A DNA stretch of 64,000 nt from Lactarius indigo (Eukaryota; Basidiomycota; Agaricomycetes; Russulales; Russulaceae): contig JAFKAC010000194.1 in the NCBI GenBank assembly GCA_025766275.1, positions 1 to 64,000 of the forward strand. The letters run 5' to 3'. The position numbers and the translations under genes are program-made. The notes under the pieces are model-generated. The model was given only the letters and a program-made list of their open reading frames with translations, was not told the DNA's origin and searched no databases. Every line of letters starts with the position of its first letter. Within the stretch, counting starts at the first letter, position 1. Below, piece after piece: positions 26,198 through 37,750 of the stretch.

Positions 26198-29140
26198 ATG
26201 GACAACCGAACAAACCCTGAACTCGCTACTGTGCTCCGGTGTCTCTCCGACAATGGTTACTCAGTATTTTCTTTGTTCACCAGCGTTCTCTCATGGTGCG
26301 ACCCGGATGATCTTATGGTTCAATCAGCTCGGGAAGACTTGGAGCTCGATGCTGTCAACGTATGTGCTCGCCTTCTCAGTCACACCCCAACATCTGTGTC
26401 TGTGTCTGCATGGGCTCTCCAGGTCACACAGTCAACGCTACGGTCAGAGGTAGAAGAAATGACAAAAAAAAAGAACGGACTTCACTTCAGCGCGAGCACT
26501 GCGACAGCAGAACAAATTGAGCTCACTTTCATGCCTCAGCTTGCGGGGAAGTTGCGTCTACTGGCCCCGTCTCTATGGGGAGTCGTTTTCACTCTGCTTG
26601 GAGCACTCGATGAACGCCACTCGTCTGTCATGGTCGACCCAAGCAACCTCAACCTGTCTGAGCTCTTTCAAATATCTGAGCAACTCCTGGGAGACCTTGG
26701 TGAAGATGACGCGGCCGACGAAAACATAGATGCTGTTGGAGATGACAGTGACTCAGGTATCCAACAAGAGGACGAGAGGAGGCCTTGGAAGAGATCGCGC
26801 AAGGACGTATCGGCACGGAACACAGCTATTCGAGTCATCGTAAGTTACTACTATACCTCAGTTAATTAATACACGTCGTAGATGATATACTCATATGAAC
26901 TACTTGAAATACTAGAAATCAGTTGTGTACATCAGTATCATCCTACAGAGCACGAACGAAAATTGTAATCACTTACAAGGGATTATTGGGATGTTTGTCC
27001 ACTCTGCCAATGTACCTCAACGCGTCATAGAGGTACTTGCACACGCTGGGCTGTCAATTAGTATCAAATCCATCCAACGGGCTGTGAAATCAATGTCAAA
27101 TGACAGCGCGCGGAAAATCAGACAAAGTCTGCGCACACTCAAAGTGGCTATGGCATATGACAATTTTGATATCAACTTCAAGACCTCAGAACCGACAATT
27201 GCTCATCATTCGTCTTTCGTGAGCGCTACATCTGCTATGGCAATACCACTTATTGGCGTGGAAAATCTTGATGCGTTGCGGTGTTCTGCGGCCCTATGGA
27301 ATGTGGACCCCCGCAACCCTTCGCCGTCAGCTTCACCTGTATCCTTTGATGAATTTGACTTGTTAAAGTTCCATCTGATGGGAACTTATGACCGCCGTAT
27401 ACCTGAGAAGGAGCTCACCCCGCGGCGCGAGGCATTTGCCTGGCATGTGCGCGAAATACTGATCAATCATGGTCAATATTTCGGGCATTTCTTAAAGCAG
27501 CTTGGGGCTCCCGAATCCGTCCTTAAGATACCACTTTCGAAAACCGAGCAAATACCTATGAAGTTGATGAAAATAAAGCAATCATCAGTGGATGGAAACG
27601 TCGAGGTTATGGAGAGCTTACTTCGACAGGGTGGCCTGGGCGATCCAACAGAACCTGGCTTCAACACACATGGAAATGTCGACATCTCCGAATTTGTGCT
27701 GTTGATTCACGGAGACCTTCTAACAAAAGAACGTCTTGACACCATAAGGGATTCGCGGCAGATTGAGGACACTCCTAAAAATCGGTTTCAGTATGTCATT
27801 TTCTTACCTGGACTGTTCCACTACAAGATGGCATGTGTTGACGCACTATGGAGGACATACCTTCAATGTAAGGAAGGGTGCGAAGACATCAACAGCAGTT
27901 TTCAGCATGTTGGAATTTTACGACCACGGGAGACCAGCATACTGGTGACAAAGCCCGGGTTCCAACAAATGCATGATGTGGTTCATCATGAGCTTCGCGC
28001 TGCCATCCTTGAGTGCTGGCGGGCAGAGGCGTCTTCCTCCAGCTCAGCAATGACAAACCTGAAGGAATTTGCGAACTCAAAACCCGAATGGGACCTGGTA
28101 GTCAAGATGTCGAGGGATATCGTCCGAAAGTATGTCGCGACGACGGAAGGCATATCTGAGTCATACACAAAACCGGAAAGCGACAGAGACCAGCAGTACG
28201 AGAACCAGGCTCTCCGCAACCGGGATTACCTTCTATATATTGACCTCTGTAATGCGATAAACAATGGCGATGTTGGATGCGTGGAGGCCTCCTTCATTCC
28301 ATGGATCTATACATTCTCTAGCACAGGAAAACATAAATATGCTTCTCAATTGGCGAGGTTTGTGAGGAACTTACACGATGTATACCCTGCAGATTTGAGG
28401 TAAGACCTGGTCATATTGGGTCAGCGTATGTGACGCTCAGTTAGCAAATGCAGTCATATCGTCCGGATGAACATCCTGTGCAACCCCACAGGGAAACCGA
28501 ATGCATTCCGACCTGTGGACTGGTTGGTAGAACGTAATAACCTATACACAAAGGTCAGTTAAATCACTTTGGAGATACTATACCGTTGGTCATGCGGCCG
28601 GAGTCATTGTGTCCATCGTTGTGGCCGGTGCTTGAGGCACCGGAGGTGGACTAGACGGGAAGTGACGCTGGAGGCGGCGGGCTTTGATAGGGCAGACGTC
28701 GGCGTTGTCAGACTCCGCGGCAGGTCTCGAGTGTGTGGTCGATGGAGTAGAGCCCAATGGGCTGACAGAGACGCGGTGTGCTGACACAGACCCAGGTCAT
28801 TTATGCTGGAAGTGGTCCGAATAGAAACATAGACTATATCTGCAAGCAATCACCTCTGATCGAGGTATTCCGAAGCTGTCATGTTATCGTCGAGAAAGCG
28901 TTTCAACTCACGCATTGAACACTCAAACATGCGCCACCAGACATGACCACAACAATAGAGAGGTTGCGCACCCATATGCAAACATCTGGCCTATGCGAAT
29001 TTCGTTGTGGGAGGGCCGTGGAGCGGGAGATAACGGATAATATTGCAAGGGGTCTAGAGGTAGTACATGCTAAGAGAGTTGTGCTACCTGTTGAAGAGGA
29101 AGCACATGAGATCGAGGCTGCAGATTTAGAGGTCCACTGA
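26198..29140 (+). pseudogene. DUF6589-family protein, candidate transposase, one nonsense codon
   Basis: Exons 26198-26839, 26916-28399, 28454-28553 and 28796-29140 join in phase (an upstream in-frame ATG at 26096 lies inside the inverted repeat). I recognise the family by its order of motifs: HSANVPQRVIEVLAHAGLSI, AYDNFDIN, LLIHGDLLTKERL, FLPGLFHYKMACVDALWR, NPTGKPNAFRPVDWLVERNN, and YAGSGPNRNIDYI. The conserved acidic positions in YDNFD and HGDL would suit a DDE-type nuclease, but this is inference; the family is annotated as of unknown function as far as I know. An in-frame TGA at 28916-28918 stands where CGA (Arg, LTHRT) would be expected, so the last about 74 residues are lost. The third intron (28554-28795, 242 bp) is unusually long for this genome. 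Confidence 0.78.
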
Positions 29141-29271
29141 CCGTAAATACATTCTCGTTTGGGCCTTGCACACCTCCTGTACGCGGCTTGTAATTTGGAC
29201 AGATGCGATTAGAAGCTATGGGGGTAACCATGAACAACGTAGACACGAACTATTACAAAATAACGACATAC

Positions 29272-31425
29272 CTATGTGTGTGTTGCTGCCACATGCACTA
29301 CATCGCCTCGCGTGGGCAGTTTGGGGTCATTTGAACTTGGTGTTGATTGGGCAACTGACGACCTCTGCACAGTGGATGGCCTGGGCAGATTCCCGGCAGG
29401 TTGCAGAGCTGGTCTAGACAAACCAGCGTTAACAGGTGGGATGTGTTTCTCGATGATATCGAGAATCTCCGCGCCCCAGCGATCGGTATACCGCCAACTG
29501 ACTTGGGCATGAATTGACGCAAGATCGGAGACCTGCTCGAAATGGGCCAACTCCACTAAGCGTTCAAGTACATCGTCGGTCATGATGAGCTGGGGTCCAA
29601 ACATATCATCATCGCCCACAGTGCTCAGGAGCTGGTTTCTCCGCCAGTCTTGCAAGGTGGTCTTGAGCCTCGTGTCTGTGCTGGTCAACTCATACCGGCC
29701 CGCCTTGAATTTGCTCGGAGCCTGACTTTGTTTTGAGGCAGATGTTTTGGGGAGCGGTAGAATAAACGACCCGGGGTTGCAGATATCACAGCACAAACGG
29801 GAGCCCTTGACAACACATCGCGGGCAATTAGAACAAGCAATCGATGGAGACGCTGGCTGCGGGTCAAACCGAGTCCCAGTAAACAGATTCCAAATACGTA
29901 CGTGGACGATTACCAAAGAACTCATTTGATATTCCACGGCGACAGACCCCTCGTGAATGTGCGATATACGCATCCATGGCAGCCTCTTCGTAATTCTCGT
30001 GTTTCTCCTCTTGGACAATCAACCTGCCCGTTGTACACGGTGCACCAGAATCAGGCTCTGGTTGATCGCGCTGGTGGTGAGGCCGCTTCCGTGAAGATGG
30101 GCCAGCCTTCCCACTCTGCACATGCGCACTCGTTGATGTTGATGTTACATCCACTGTGTCTGGGACTCCGTGCAGTTGCCTCTGCTGTGATTTCCCGGCA
30201 TTCATTGCCGCTTTCTGTTTGGTTTGCATGCGGCGGTCCATGAATTTCGGCTCGACAATATAAATCCCGGTAGCTTCAGTTGATGGATCTCTTGCTGCAC
30301 GACCAAGACGCTGCCAGAGCATACAAAATGACTTTGTATGTTTCCACTGAACAACAAGCTCGATATTGCGCAGGTCAAGACCCTAACAACTGATTGGCAC
30401 GACTTCAACAATTTATGGATAACAACGCACCATTTCAGCCGCATCGGTACAGAAGATCCCCCATATTTCATTTAAGCGAAGTTTCTTGATCATTTCTGTC
30501 CGGAAGCTTGTACTCATACCAGAATGGAACCAGAGAAGCTTCCCGACAAGTTCAGAAGGCGCATGTGAACGAGCAAACAGGCAAAGTCTCTCCGTTTCTT
30601 TTCGGTCGTTACAAAAAACCATGAATGGGGGCGGTGGGGGATTCCCATCGAACCTAAGCACGTGGAGGATGTCATGGCACGAGTTTATAGGGTCCAGCAT
30701 CTCCAAGGTAAGCAAGTGAATATTTAGGTGATCATTGCTGAGCCGAATCTCCCTAGTTCTCTCTGATCGCATCTGAAGAACAGACTTTATGTGGCCAAGA
30801 ACACAAGACAGTAGCGTTGCAGATGCCGTGTAGAAGACAACATGTCCAGGGAGTAGCCAACGTAGCCTCCCAACTTCAGCGTACTCGGGGTGGAAATCCC
30901 CTGACCACTGGCTGATACAGTGGGCCTCGTTGAATATAATATTGTGCAGTCTGTTAACAAATTTCTTCAGCTTCCACAGTTCAAGGAACCTCTGGTCATT
31001 AAGAACGCGCTTGGGACTTGTAATAATAACGTGGTACTTCAAGGACTCGATATCCTGTTCGCTACATTACTCAACGGATAGAGGCACTCATATAGGACTC
31101 CCACCTCGTATGTATCGTCTGACTCAGATGCAAGGTTTATTGCTGGGATCGAAACTGCTGACAGCTCTGCGACATATTTATCACCTAAGACAATTAATGG
31201 TGTGATAACAATCGTGATCCCGTTTCTATTGAAAAGGAGCGGCATCCAGAACGTCAAGGTTTTTCCAGATCCTGTAGGTGCCAGAGTAACCAAGTCCATT
31301 TGCTTTAGCTGAGTCAATGCGGCCTCAAGTTGCCATGTGCATGGAAAGAAGCCGAAGCGATCCTTGACAGCATCTCGCATGTCATTCAGAGAAGGAAGAT
31401 CGACAGTGGAATCGAGCGAGGCCAT
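29272..31425 (-). pseudogene. RecQ-type DNA helicase of the transposon
   Basis: Exons 31105-31425, 30431-31054 and from 30382 leftwards join in frame. Superfamily 2 RecQ features: TWQLEAALTQL (motif 0 region), Walker A APTGSGKT, TPLIVLGDKY, NEAHCISQWSGDFHPEY (motif II region), TASAT (motif III), MVFCNDRKETERL, and QRLGRAARD (motif VI). A cysteine-rich part (CSNCPRC, CCDIC) follows, similar to the RecQ zinc-binding region, and a long C-terminal tail ends at 29272. The motif II aspartate is Asn (NEAH instead of DEAH; GAC to AAC), which should abolish ATP hydrolysis. A frame change near 29890 (after EFFGN) is either an unresolved intron or a frameshift. Confidence 0.8.
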
Positions 31426-31481
31426 TGCACAGAGAAGACGCGAAGGTGGGATTCATGCATTCACATATTCACACATACACA

Positions 31482-31696
31482 CCAATGTCAAGCAATCAAT
31501 AAATTTATTATATTTTCCGAATACAGACACTCGCGTTTACAATTTAAAAAAACAGAGATCAACACGAAAGAGCACCATGTGTCACGCCCCGGGAGAAGCC
31601 GACACAAGTGTCCCCAGTCGGTGCGTAGCGTAACGAGGCGCTGAAGTTGGGATAAAAAAGGAAGTTGGGTGTGGGAAAGCACACGTGATTGATTAG
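31482..31696. repeat. Right terminal inverted repeat, inner part (215 bp)
   Basis: Reverse complement of the left inverted repeat; cut by the hAT insertion after 31696. The remaining outer 38 bp are at 46985-47022. Confidence 0.92.
31689..31696. repeat. 8-bp target-site duplication of the hAT, left copy
   Basis: TTGATTAG precedes the hAT terminus TAGTGTTGCC; an identical TTGATTAG follows the right terminus at 46977-46984. Removing the hAT plus one copy restores the inverted repeat of the outer element. Confidence 0.93.
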
Positions 31697-31979
31697 TAGT
31701 GTTGCCGTGGCTCGGCTCAAATCGGCTGAGCCAGCCAAGCTGGGCCAACTTGAGCCGAGCCAAGCTGACAATCGGCTCATGACCAAAGCTGGCTCAGCTC
31801 GGCTCAGGAGCTGGCTGAACCGCGCTGAGCCAGGCTCAATTAGGCATGACCAGATTAGGCAGGTCGAGCTGGGCTTGACTTGGGCGAGATTCCACGAGAA
31901 TAAATCGTTTTCGGTATTCTGTCTGCCGTTCCTGGCTGAGCCAGGAACGAGCTGGCTGATCTCAAGTCTTGACTTCAAG

Positions 31980-32989
31980 CATGGAGAATTGGAGACTGCG
32001 GAGACTGAGGGAAATTGCTACTCGCTGTCCTGGGTGAGTCCTCCACTCCATCTCCAGGCCTTCGCTTCCCTCGCCCCTCAGTCCTCGCCTATGCTGCGCC
32101 ACCCTCCCCTTTCCCATCGCTCTTCTCGCCTACCCTCCGTCCCCGCTCTGGTGTCGCTGTCAGCACACATATCTCCCTGCCGTCTGCGCGCCGTCATTGC
32201 ACTGTCAGCGCTGTCGGCGCGCCGACTGCTCGCTGTCTGTGTGCTGTCAGCACGCCGGGTGTCTGCCCGCACACTCCCTCCTTGCCTGGGGTCCTGCGCG
32301 GCTCTCCCTCTTGTTCTCTGTGCCATTGCGCTCTCCCTCTCCTTCAGGCCCTCGCCCTTCCCTCGTGCTCTCTGTTCCTGCTGCCTCATCGTCTGCCTCC
32401 GCTACTCACTGATCGCTGCCTACCCCCGTCGCCGTCGCCAACTCCTCACTCCCCCGCTCTTGCCCCCATGCACTTCGCCCCGTGACCACCCCATGACGCT
32501 GTCGCCGCTGTCTCGCCGCCTGCCTCCAATGACCCTCTCCGTCGTCGCCCTCGCTGCCATCTGTGGCCACCTCCGCTGCCGCCATCTCGCTGCCTGCCAT
32601 CCCGGCTACCCTGCTGCCTGTCCTTAGCCGCGCCTTCTTCGCCCGTGCGTGCACATGCGCCAACCCAGAACGCGATCGGCTATTCACTGATTGCTAGCAC
32701 CCTCATTCGCACCTAGTGTTTGTATCTACTGTAGTGTAGTATGTATATTGATTTGAGAAATAGATTTTATTAGTTTTGACTCTAGTATATACAACAAGTA
32801 CTACTATCTACTACGAGTGAAGCTCCTCCAACCAAGCCGCATCAGCATCGTCCTCCTCAGGGCCTGGCGTTGCCTTGGGGGCCTGGGTTGCGTCGTCGTC
32901 GTCACCTTGAGGGCCTGGGGCAGTTCGTCACCTTGAAGCCACGGGGATGAGTGGTGCAGAATTGTACATCGGATGGGAACGGGATCGTG
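31980..32989. repeat. hAT left subterminal low-complexity region
   Basis: CT-rich sequence with long open frames but no family motif, then short AT-rich sequence (32700-32810) and a piece of the same gtcgtcaccttgagggcctg minisatellite that recurs at 41450-41700. From about 32950 it reads on the minus strand as the continuation of the captured VPH1 fragment. Confidence 0.6.
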
Positions 32990-32994
32990 CTCGC

Positions 32995-33566
32995 TGTTAT
33001 GATCCGACGCTTCGGACCTAAGCCACAGTATGTCTCCACCCTGTCTTCCCCTTCTGTACTACCTTGTTACCAAAGGAGCTACTGTTACTAGTGGCGCTGT
33101 TTCTTTGATCCGAACTTCTGTTTACTCCGTTTAGTCTCTTTGATATTGTGTGGACTTGTGTTCATGTTGTTTGGAACCCTGTCCTATATAAACCTGTACC
33201 ATAGACCGTAGGAAGCCAGACTTGGCTTCGTTTGCAATCTAGCAACCTTGCCTTCGTACTTTGGTGTGACCTCGCCTTACCCCTCTCTTCTTGTGCATCC
33301 CCTACCTCAGTCCTAACCAGGACACTTCGAAGTCTTTGCAGTTGAACTATATCAACGCGTTACACCTGTTATACTCTGTGCACTAGCAAGATCAAGTGTA
33401 GAGAAGTGTTAGACACTTCGGACGAGGAGTCCTACATACAGAGTAGTGCTGCACCTTGTGCCACACTTTATCACTCGTATTTCATAGCAATAAGACAACA
33501 GAGGTCTTCGCTTGATACTTGTGTGATTCAAACCTTTAGAACCCACGCCCCTGCTAGGGCGTAACA
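32995..33566 (+). repeat. 5' LTR (572 bp) with TATA box
   Basis: Starts TGTTATGATCC and ends GGGCGTAACA. A TATA box (TATATAAA, 33185-33192) lies 33 bp before 33218, the likely transcription start. It differs from the 3' LTR by one substitution and about six short indels. Confidence 0.95.
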
Positions 33567-33567
33567 T

Positions 33568-33578
33568 AAGCCAAGTCT
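33568..33578 (+). promoter_or_regulatory. Self-complementary primer-binding site
   Basis: AAGCCAAGTCT, one base after the 5' LTR, is the exact 11-nt reverse complement of AGACTTGGCTT at 33218-33228, the predicted 5' end of the mRNA. In Tf1/sushi elements the first 11 nt of the mRNA fold onto the primer-binding site to prime minus-strand synthesis. The length and location match that mechanism. Confidence 0.82.
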
Positions 33579-33772
33579 ACAACTCCCAACACCCAAGACA
33601 CTACTGCCACACAGCAGAGTGGGCGACGATCCAAGAGGACGCATCAGCCAACAACCAGACACTCCACAGAACCCAGAAACGACGGCATAGCCGGGCGACG
33701 GATCCTCCTTGACACAAGAGGCCGCTTCAGCCATCCCCTTACACAAATCAGCACCCAAGACAGACCACAATC

Positions 33773-35441
33773 GTGGCTAGCATCAGTGTCACCTTTGAAT
33801 CAGACAACGATTGGACCCCAGTCACAACCAGAACACAAGACGACCTCCCACACCACGTTAAAAGCAGTCAACTAGGAAAAGGAGCTCGCTGGGCCACAAC
33901 ATCAGGCAGACCACCTTGTTACAAGTGCCTCATCAAAGGCGAACTCAGACCAGTGGAATTCATCAACAACAACTGGTACATCCTCCGATACTTTCAGAAT
34001 ACATACCACACCAGAGCCATAAACATCACACCACACAGATTTGCTGAAGGACTAGGCTGGTGGAACGAAGAAGACGAACAGAACCCAGAAACGCCCACAC
34101 AACAATCATCCTCAGCACCAAGAAACACTAGGGGAACATACGGACTACAACAAGACTCATCAGGAAGAACCCAGCTCAGACGAAGCGGAATCACACTCAG
34201 AACACCGCCTAGACATCACAGTACCCACACAAGCTTCGTCACAAGCCAGCCCCACTATCCCTATCTGGATAGAACCATCCCCAGCGGAAGAAGGATTCCC
34301 AGCCCCACTACCACCAATCAGATTGCCCTCCCCAGTCGAACCACCCCAGATCCCCATCACACCACAGCCAACACTTATCATGTCAGCCATAAACGCCACA
34401 GGCACTGGCACAGGTACCGGCTCAAGCACCGGAACAGGAGGAACACCAACAACGAGCTCAGGAGGACTCAAAGGAGCACCCCCTACTCCGTTCACCGGAG
34501 ATAGAACAGAGAGTGGTCAGTTCAAAAGAGAACTACTACGATACATCAAGTTAAATAGCGAGAATGAACTCATCAAAGAACCTTATGCACGGGTACTATT
34601 GCCCTTACAATGTTCAAAGGACCGGTGTACAGCTGTGGGTCAACCAAACCGAAGATGACATGGAAGCGGCACTAGCAGACCCACCAAAGCCCTCACCAAA
34701 AACAGCAAAGATCTTTGGGACGGTTTTCTCGACACCTTCGACAGAGACTGGACCGACACTCTAAACAAAGAAAGAGCCTATCAGAAGCTCATCAGTTGAC
34801 GATGCAGGGTGGAGCATTGGACAGTTACATCCTCGACTTCGAACACCTTGCAGGAATAGCAGGATGGGCAAGAGATGCCCTGGTGAACGGTGGAATTCTT
34901 CAAAAGAGGACTACCCACAGGACTGTATCGTGCTTGCCTTATGCGAACCACCATCCCAAACACCATGGACGAGTGGCAAACCGCTGCCAGAGCAGAACAC
35001 CAACGCTGGAAGCTACTAAAAGCCAGACCAGGGAATAGAAACCCAGGGCCAACCCAGAATGTCCACCAAGGACGACCAAAGCGAGACCCAAATGCGATGG
35101 ATGTAGATGCCACCACCTCCACCCCCTTTAAGAAGCTTACTGAAGAAGAAAAGAAAGCCCTCATGAAAGAAGGACGCTGCTTCAAATGCAGACAGCAAGG
35201 ACACATGGCTAGGAACTGTCAACGACAAAACACCACCAACCAAACCAAAGCCAGAGCCACAGACACCCAAGAAGCGGACACTGCACCCCCATACACCCCA
35301 GAAGCAAGCACCTCATCAGTGGCTGCTACCACAACCGAAGATAAAGTCCGACAAGCCCATGCACTCGTCCAAGGCATGACTGAGGATGAAAAGAGACGCT
35401 ACTATGCCTTAGATCAGGATTTTTGCGATGCCGACCTGTGA
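33773..35441 (+). pseudogene. Retrotransposon gag region, frameshifted
   Basis: Likely start at the ATG near 34380 (MSAINATGTGTG); an additional open stretch upstream (33773-34320, QDDLPHHVKSSQ..., with CYKCLIKGELR) may be an N-terminal extension. Gag core: APPTPFTGDR, VQLWVNQTEDDMEAALADP, GGALDSYILDFEHLAGIAGW, RTTIPNTMDEWQTAARAEHQ. The nucleocapsid has one CCHC knuckle, CFKCRQQGHMARNC (about 35178-35219). At least three frame changes occur between 34600 and 34900. It would form the particle shell and package RNA. Confidence 0.8.
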
Positions 35442-35820
35442 GAGCTGACAGGGAGGCCAATTCAATGTATAGTGTTCGCGATAGTGCTATGACAATCAAA
35501 GTCCTCGTTCGCCTTTACTACAAAGAAGCTCGCATAAATGTGCTGCTGGACAGCGGTGCAACAGACAACCTAATCGACCGAAACCTAATCCAAAAACTTG
35601 GACTAGGAACCACTCCTCTGAAACCACCCAGATTGGTCCGGAATGTAGATGGATCGCTAAACAAAGATGGCACCATGACAGAAACATGCCAGCTATGGAT
35701 AAAAAGAGGAGAAGAAGAAACTCCTTTCCAGTTTTTCGTAACCAGCCTAGGGAAGACAGAATGATCTTTGGATACCCCTGGTTGAACACGAAAACCCAGA
35801 CATAGACTGGAAGAAACAAG
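35423..35820 (+). pseudogene. Retrotransposon aspartic protease
   Basis: INVLLDSGATDNLID contains the DSGA active-site triad (Asp codon at 35549-35551) of retroviral-type proteases, followed by the GYPWL-like motif in a broken frame near 35770. The frame starts just before the gag stop, consistent with a gag-pol overlap. A frame change near 35760 separates it from reverse transcriptase. Confidence 0.8.
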
Positions 35821-36028
35821 AGCTGAAAGGAGAAGCATCACCATCCTGACAGGAGGGTACCGCTTCCGAAGAAAGCGACACCAAGAAGCGAAAGCGGCAG
35901 CAACCAAAACAACCTTTGACCCAGTAAAAGAAACTGCAATCCCAGAAGAATACCAGCGCAACAAAGTATTCTCAGACGAAGAAGCACAGCGCTTTCCCCC
36001 AGAAAGAGAAGAAGACCATCCCATCACA

Positions 36029-37750
36029 TTGCGACCAGATGCACCCAACAAGATCAACTGCAAAATCTACCCCTTGACTCCAGAAGAAGACAAGGAGTTG
36101 AAGGCATATCTTGACGAAAACATAGCAAAAGGATACATCTATGAAGGAAGCTCCCCCTACGCTTCCTCCTTCTTCTTCAGAAAGAAAACAGACGGAGGGT
36201 TGCGCCCTATCCTGGACTACAGACCCCTAAACACCTGGACAATAAAAGACACTTACCCACTACCTCTCATCTCCGACATCCTGACCAACTTAAATGGGAA
36301 AACACTGTTCTCAAAGTTCGATATCAGATGGGGGTACCATAACATCCGCATAAAAGAGGAAGACCAGTGGAAGGCAGCCTTCAAGACACCAAGGGGGCTG
36401 TTCATCCCTCGAGTCATGACCTTCGGCCTCACAAATGCACCAGCCACCTTTGCAAGAACCATGAGCAGAATACTTCGACCACTTATGGACAAATACCCAA
36501 GAGAGCTATTTGTGTACATGGACGATGTCCTGATAGCCACAGAAGAAGATACAGAACGCCACAGACAAATTGTACACGAGTTCTTGGAAATCTGTGAAAA
36601 GGAATCTTATTTCCTTAAAGCGTCGAAATGCGTGTTCGAACAAAGAAAGATCCACTACCTAGGCATTGTCATCGATGGGTCTCAAATCAAAATCGACCCA
36701 AAGAAGGTAGAAGGACTAAAAGACTGGCCAAGAGACATCAAGTCAGTCAAACAAGCAAGAAGCGTGTTGGGAACACTAAGTTATCAGCGACCCTTCATCC
36801 CCAACTTCGCTCACTTAGCAAGACCCATCACGGACACAATAAAGACGTCAGAAGGACCCTTCAGATGGACAAAGGAAGCAGCAGAAGCCTTAGAAGCTCT
36901 CATCACGCTTGTGTGCAAAGACCCCATCTTATGCCAACCAGATATGGACAAACCTTTCGAACTAGAAGTAGATGCCTCCGCTTTCGCCACAGGGGCAATC
37001 TTAACACAAAGAGACAGCCGAAACAAACCACAAGCTGTGGGATACTTCTCCAAATCATTTTCAGAAGCGGAGCGCAACTATGACATCCATGACAGGGAAC
37101 TCCTGGCAGTAATCAGAGGACTGGAACACTGGAGACACCTTCTTTTAGGGTCCCCCCACGAAATCACAGTGTTTACAGACCACAAAAACCTAGAATATTA
37201 TCGCCACCCTCGACAAATCAATAGGAGAGTGGCGCGCTACATCCCCAGACTTGCAGACTATCACATCAAACTTCACCACAAACCCGGACCCCAAAACCAT
37301 GCTGATGCCCTGTCAAGACGCCCTGACCACGACACCGGAGCAGGGGATAACACTGATGTAGTGGTCCTGACCCCAACCATCTTCGCAAACTCCGCTCTCT
37401 CCATAAGGATAGATGACCGGGTCATGGCACACCAATTAGACCACCAAGACACTCTGGACGAGTGGGCCGCCCCCTTCCACCTAGTAAAACAAGGCAAACA
37501 CTGGTGGAGAGGTGACAAACTGGTGGTTGTGGACAACACACCGCTAAAGAGGGGGGTAATTTCCCTGTTTCACGATACAAAAACAGCTGGACCCCGGAAT
37601 AACAAAGACCTTGTGGTTAGTGTCACAAGACTTTTGGTGGCCAAACATGAAAGACGACATATCCGCATATGTAAAGGGCTGTGCCACATGCCAATCAAAC
37701 AAGAACTTCCCTGGGAACCCGAAACCACCGATATTCCCCATCAAGACTAA
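36029..37750 (+). pseudogene. Reverse transcriptase and RNase H, long open frame of pol
   Basis: An open stretch of 573 codons. Reverse transcriptase motifs: LRPILDYRPLN, LFSKFDIRWGYHNIRI, FGLTNAPATF and the catalytic YMDD at 36515-36526 (FVYMDDVLI). RNase H follows: ELEVDASAFATGAIL, YDIHDRELLAVI, FTDHKNLEYY, and the connection HADALSRRPD. The frame runs on into degraded integrase N-terminal sequence after a frame change near 37590. It lacks its own start, as expected for part of a polyprotein. Confidence 0.92.

Noticed and set aside
25889..31696. Helitron, suggested by the helicase gene
   Set aside because: The element has long inverted repeats and a target duplication. The helicase is RecQ-type, not Pif1-type, and no Rep/HUH motif is seen.
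31689..32627. Plus-strand ORF of 312 codons
   Set aside because: It starts inside the hAT target duplication and inverted repeat and runs through CT-rich low-complexity DNA; no protein family signal.
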